Below are positions 63,170 to 64,000 of a stretch of 64,000 bases of DNA, piece after piece. Made by a program: the position numbers and the translations under genes. The stretch is from Aliiroseovarius sp. S1339 (GTDB lineage: Bacteria > Pseudomonadota > Alphaproteobacteria > Rhodobacterales > Rhodobacteraceae). Numbering within the stretch: position 1 is the stretch's first letter; the number at the start of each line of letters is the position of its first letter. Under the pieces are notes generated by a model. It was given only the letters and a program-made list of their open reading frames with translations, searched no databases and was not told where the DNA came from. The DNA lies in contig NZ_JALPQG010000001.1 of NCBI RefSeq assembly GCF_023195695.1, positions 434,001 through 498,000 of the forward strand, given 5' to 3'.

Positions 63170-64000
63170 ATGAAAACCGGCGTTTTGGCAGACCGACAGA
63201 TCCGGCAGATGGTTGCCGAAGGCGGCATCGCGGCCTCGTCTCCGATCCTCAATGAACAAATTCAACCGGCATCGCTGGATTTGCGTCTGGGGGATACAGC
63301 CTATCGCGTCCGCGCGTCGTTCCTGCCCGGCAAAACCTCGACCGTGGCCGAGCGGCTGGACGAGTTGACCATGCACGAAGTTTCGCTGACCGGCGGTGCT
63401 GTGTTGGAAAAAGGCTGCGTATATGTCGTTCCGTTGATGGAGCGCCTGCGCCTGCCCAAGGGCATGACCGCCGCCGCCAGCGCCAAAAGCTCGATCGGGC
63501 GCGTTGACCTGATGACCCGCGTCATCACCGATCACGGGATCGAATTCGACCGCGTGCCCGAAGGCTATGACGGACCGCTCTATGCCGAGCTCTGCCCGCA
63601 AAGCTTTTCGGTCGTCGCCCAGCCCGGCCAATTGCTGAACCAGATCATTTTCCGGCAAGGCAAAACGATTCTGTCCGATGACGAGTTGCGGGACGTGCAC
63701 GCCCGCACGCCGATTGTTTCAGGCGATCCGGTAATTTCGGACGGGCTTGGGTTTTCGGTCGATTTAAAACCGGCCTCGGGCGATCTGGTTGGCTATCGCG
63801 CCAAGCGGCACACGGGCGTTGTCGATCTGTCAAAACTCGCACATTACGACCCGGCGGAATACTGGGAAGAGGTGCATACCACCGACGGGCGCATCATCCT
63901 TGACCCCGGCGCGTTCTATATCCTCGTCAGTCGCGAGGCGATTGCCATTCCACCCGATTGCGCCGCCGAAATGGCCCCTTACCTGGCAATGGTCGGCGAG
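63170..64000 (+). CDS. dcd: 2'-deoxycytidine 5'-triphosphate deaminase (3' truncated by window)
   Basis: ATG 63170 is preceded by GAGGAGG. 277 residues are visible with no stop before base 64000. It carries the Dcd/DUT signature region SSIGRVDLMTRVITDHGIEF and INQIIFRQG-type strands with PGAFYILVSREAIAIP, and runs longer than the about 190-residue E. coli Dcd, as in the alphaproteobacterial double-domain form (about 360 residues). It makes dUTP for thymidylate synthesis. The frame reaches the window end, so it continues downstream. Confidence 0.88.
   Translation, partial: MKTGVLADRQIRQMVAEGGIAASSPILNEQIQPASLDLRLGDTAYRVRASFLPGKTSTVAERLDELTMHEVSLTGGAVLEKGCVYVVPLMERLRLPKGMTAAASAKSSIGRVDLMTRVITDHGIEFDRVPEGYDGPLYAELCPQSFSVVAQPGQLLNQIIFRQGKTILSDDELRDVHARTPIVSGDPVISDGLGFSVDLKPASGDLVGYRAKRHTGVVDLSKLAHYDPAEYWEEVHTTDGRIILDPGAFYILVSREAIAIPPDCAAEMAPYLAMVGE

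Overview
The window is chromosomal DNA from a GC-rich alphaproteobacterium, almost certainly of the order Rhodobacterales (Roseobacter group or a close relative). The evidence is a heterotetrameric sarcosine oxidase operon, a C4-type 5-aminolevulinate synthase (hemA), the cluster yceD(DUF177)-rpmF-plsX-fabH-ihfA-merR-tRNA-Pro with bamE divergent, cvpA-purF, many four-base ATGA/GTGA overlaps, and protein sequences close to those I know from this group. The assignment rests on recognition of families and gene order, not on a database search. Nearly every base is in a recognisable gene. There is no CRISPR array, prophage, integrase or complete insertion sequence.

Layout. 0-6 kb: end of cvpA, purF, an SDR protein, then surE-pcm-nlpD-like (stationary-phase repair plus envelope). 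5.8-11.5 kb (minus): a Tat-exported CpdB-type nucleotidase, then der-bamB-yfgM-like in the same order as in enterobacteria. 11.7-16.7 kb: an RND efflux adaptor and a very long RND pump. 16.8-19 kb: an Atm1-like ABC exporter divergent from a cysteine-rich ArsR regulator. 19-24.2 kb: a LysM protein, a LOG-family protein, tryptophanase, Fe superoxide dismutase and two paralogous small secreted proteins. 24.3-29.9 kb (minus): sarcosine oxidase soxB-X-soxD-soxA-soxG, where X is an AT-rich membrane ORF of unknown function. 30.2-32.6 kb: ccmI-ruvX-DUF1289 and a small secreted protein. 32.6-33.95 kb: a small low-GC pocket with an orphan alpha-helical protein and a decayed IS110-type transposase. 33.9-39.7 kb: ispG, a RodZ-like protein, hemA, an M20 peptidase and a small membrane protein. 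39.8-42.3 kb: four tRNA genes (two Asp, two Val) around a phosphatase and a GlxA-type regulator. 42.3-46.9 kb (minus): tgt, lon and an HU-like protein. 47.2-52.4 kb: two Fe-S assembly factors, a TfoX-N protein, a 2-oxoglutarate oxygenase, tpiA, a PLP decarboxylase and a TrhA/hemolysin III protein. 52.6-57.5 kb: an MttB-superfamily methyltransferase, an ABC-F ATPase, an OlsB-like acyltransferase and an orphan. 57.7-64 kb: bamE, the fatty-acid/phospholipid cluster, tRNA-Pro and a partial dCTP deaminase.

How the genes connect. The strongest functional groups are sarcosine demethylation (soxBDAG; a corrinoid-type methyltransferase and a GlxA-type regulator elsewhere in the window could act on related methylated amines, but that is inference), envelope biogenesis (bamB, bamE, nlpD-like, rodZ-like), lipid synthesis (plsX, fabH, OlsB-like), proteostasis and nucleoid proteins (lon, HU, IHF alpha), and efflux (RND pair, Atm1/ArsR pair).

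I did not find a clear undescribed multi-gene system. The best leads are the foreign-looking membrane ORF embedded in the sarcosine oxidase operon, the RND pump with an extra hydrophobic insertion, the ArsR/Atm1 pair whose operator abuts the start codon, and a hairpin covering the tryptophanase ribosome-binding site.
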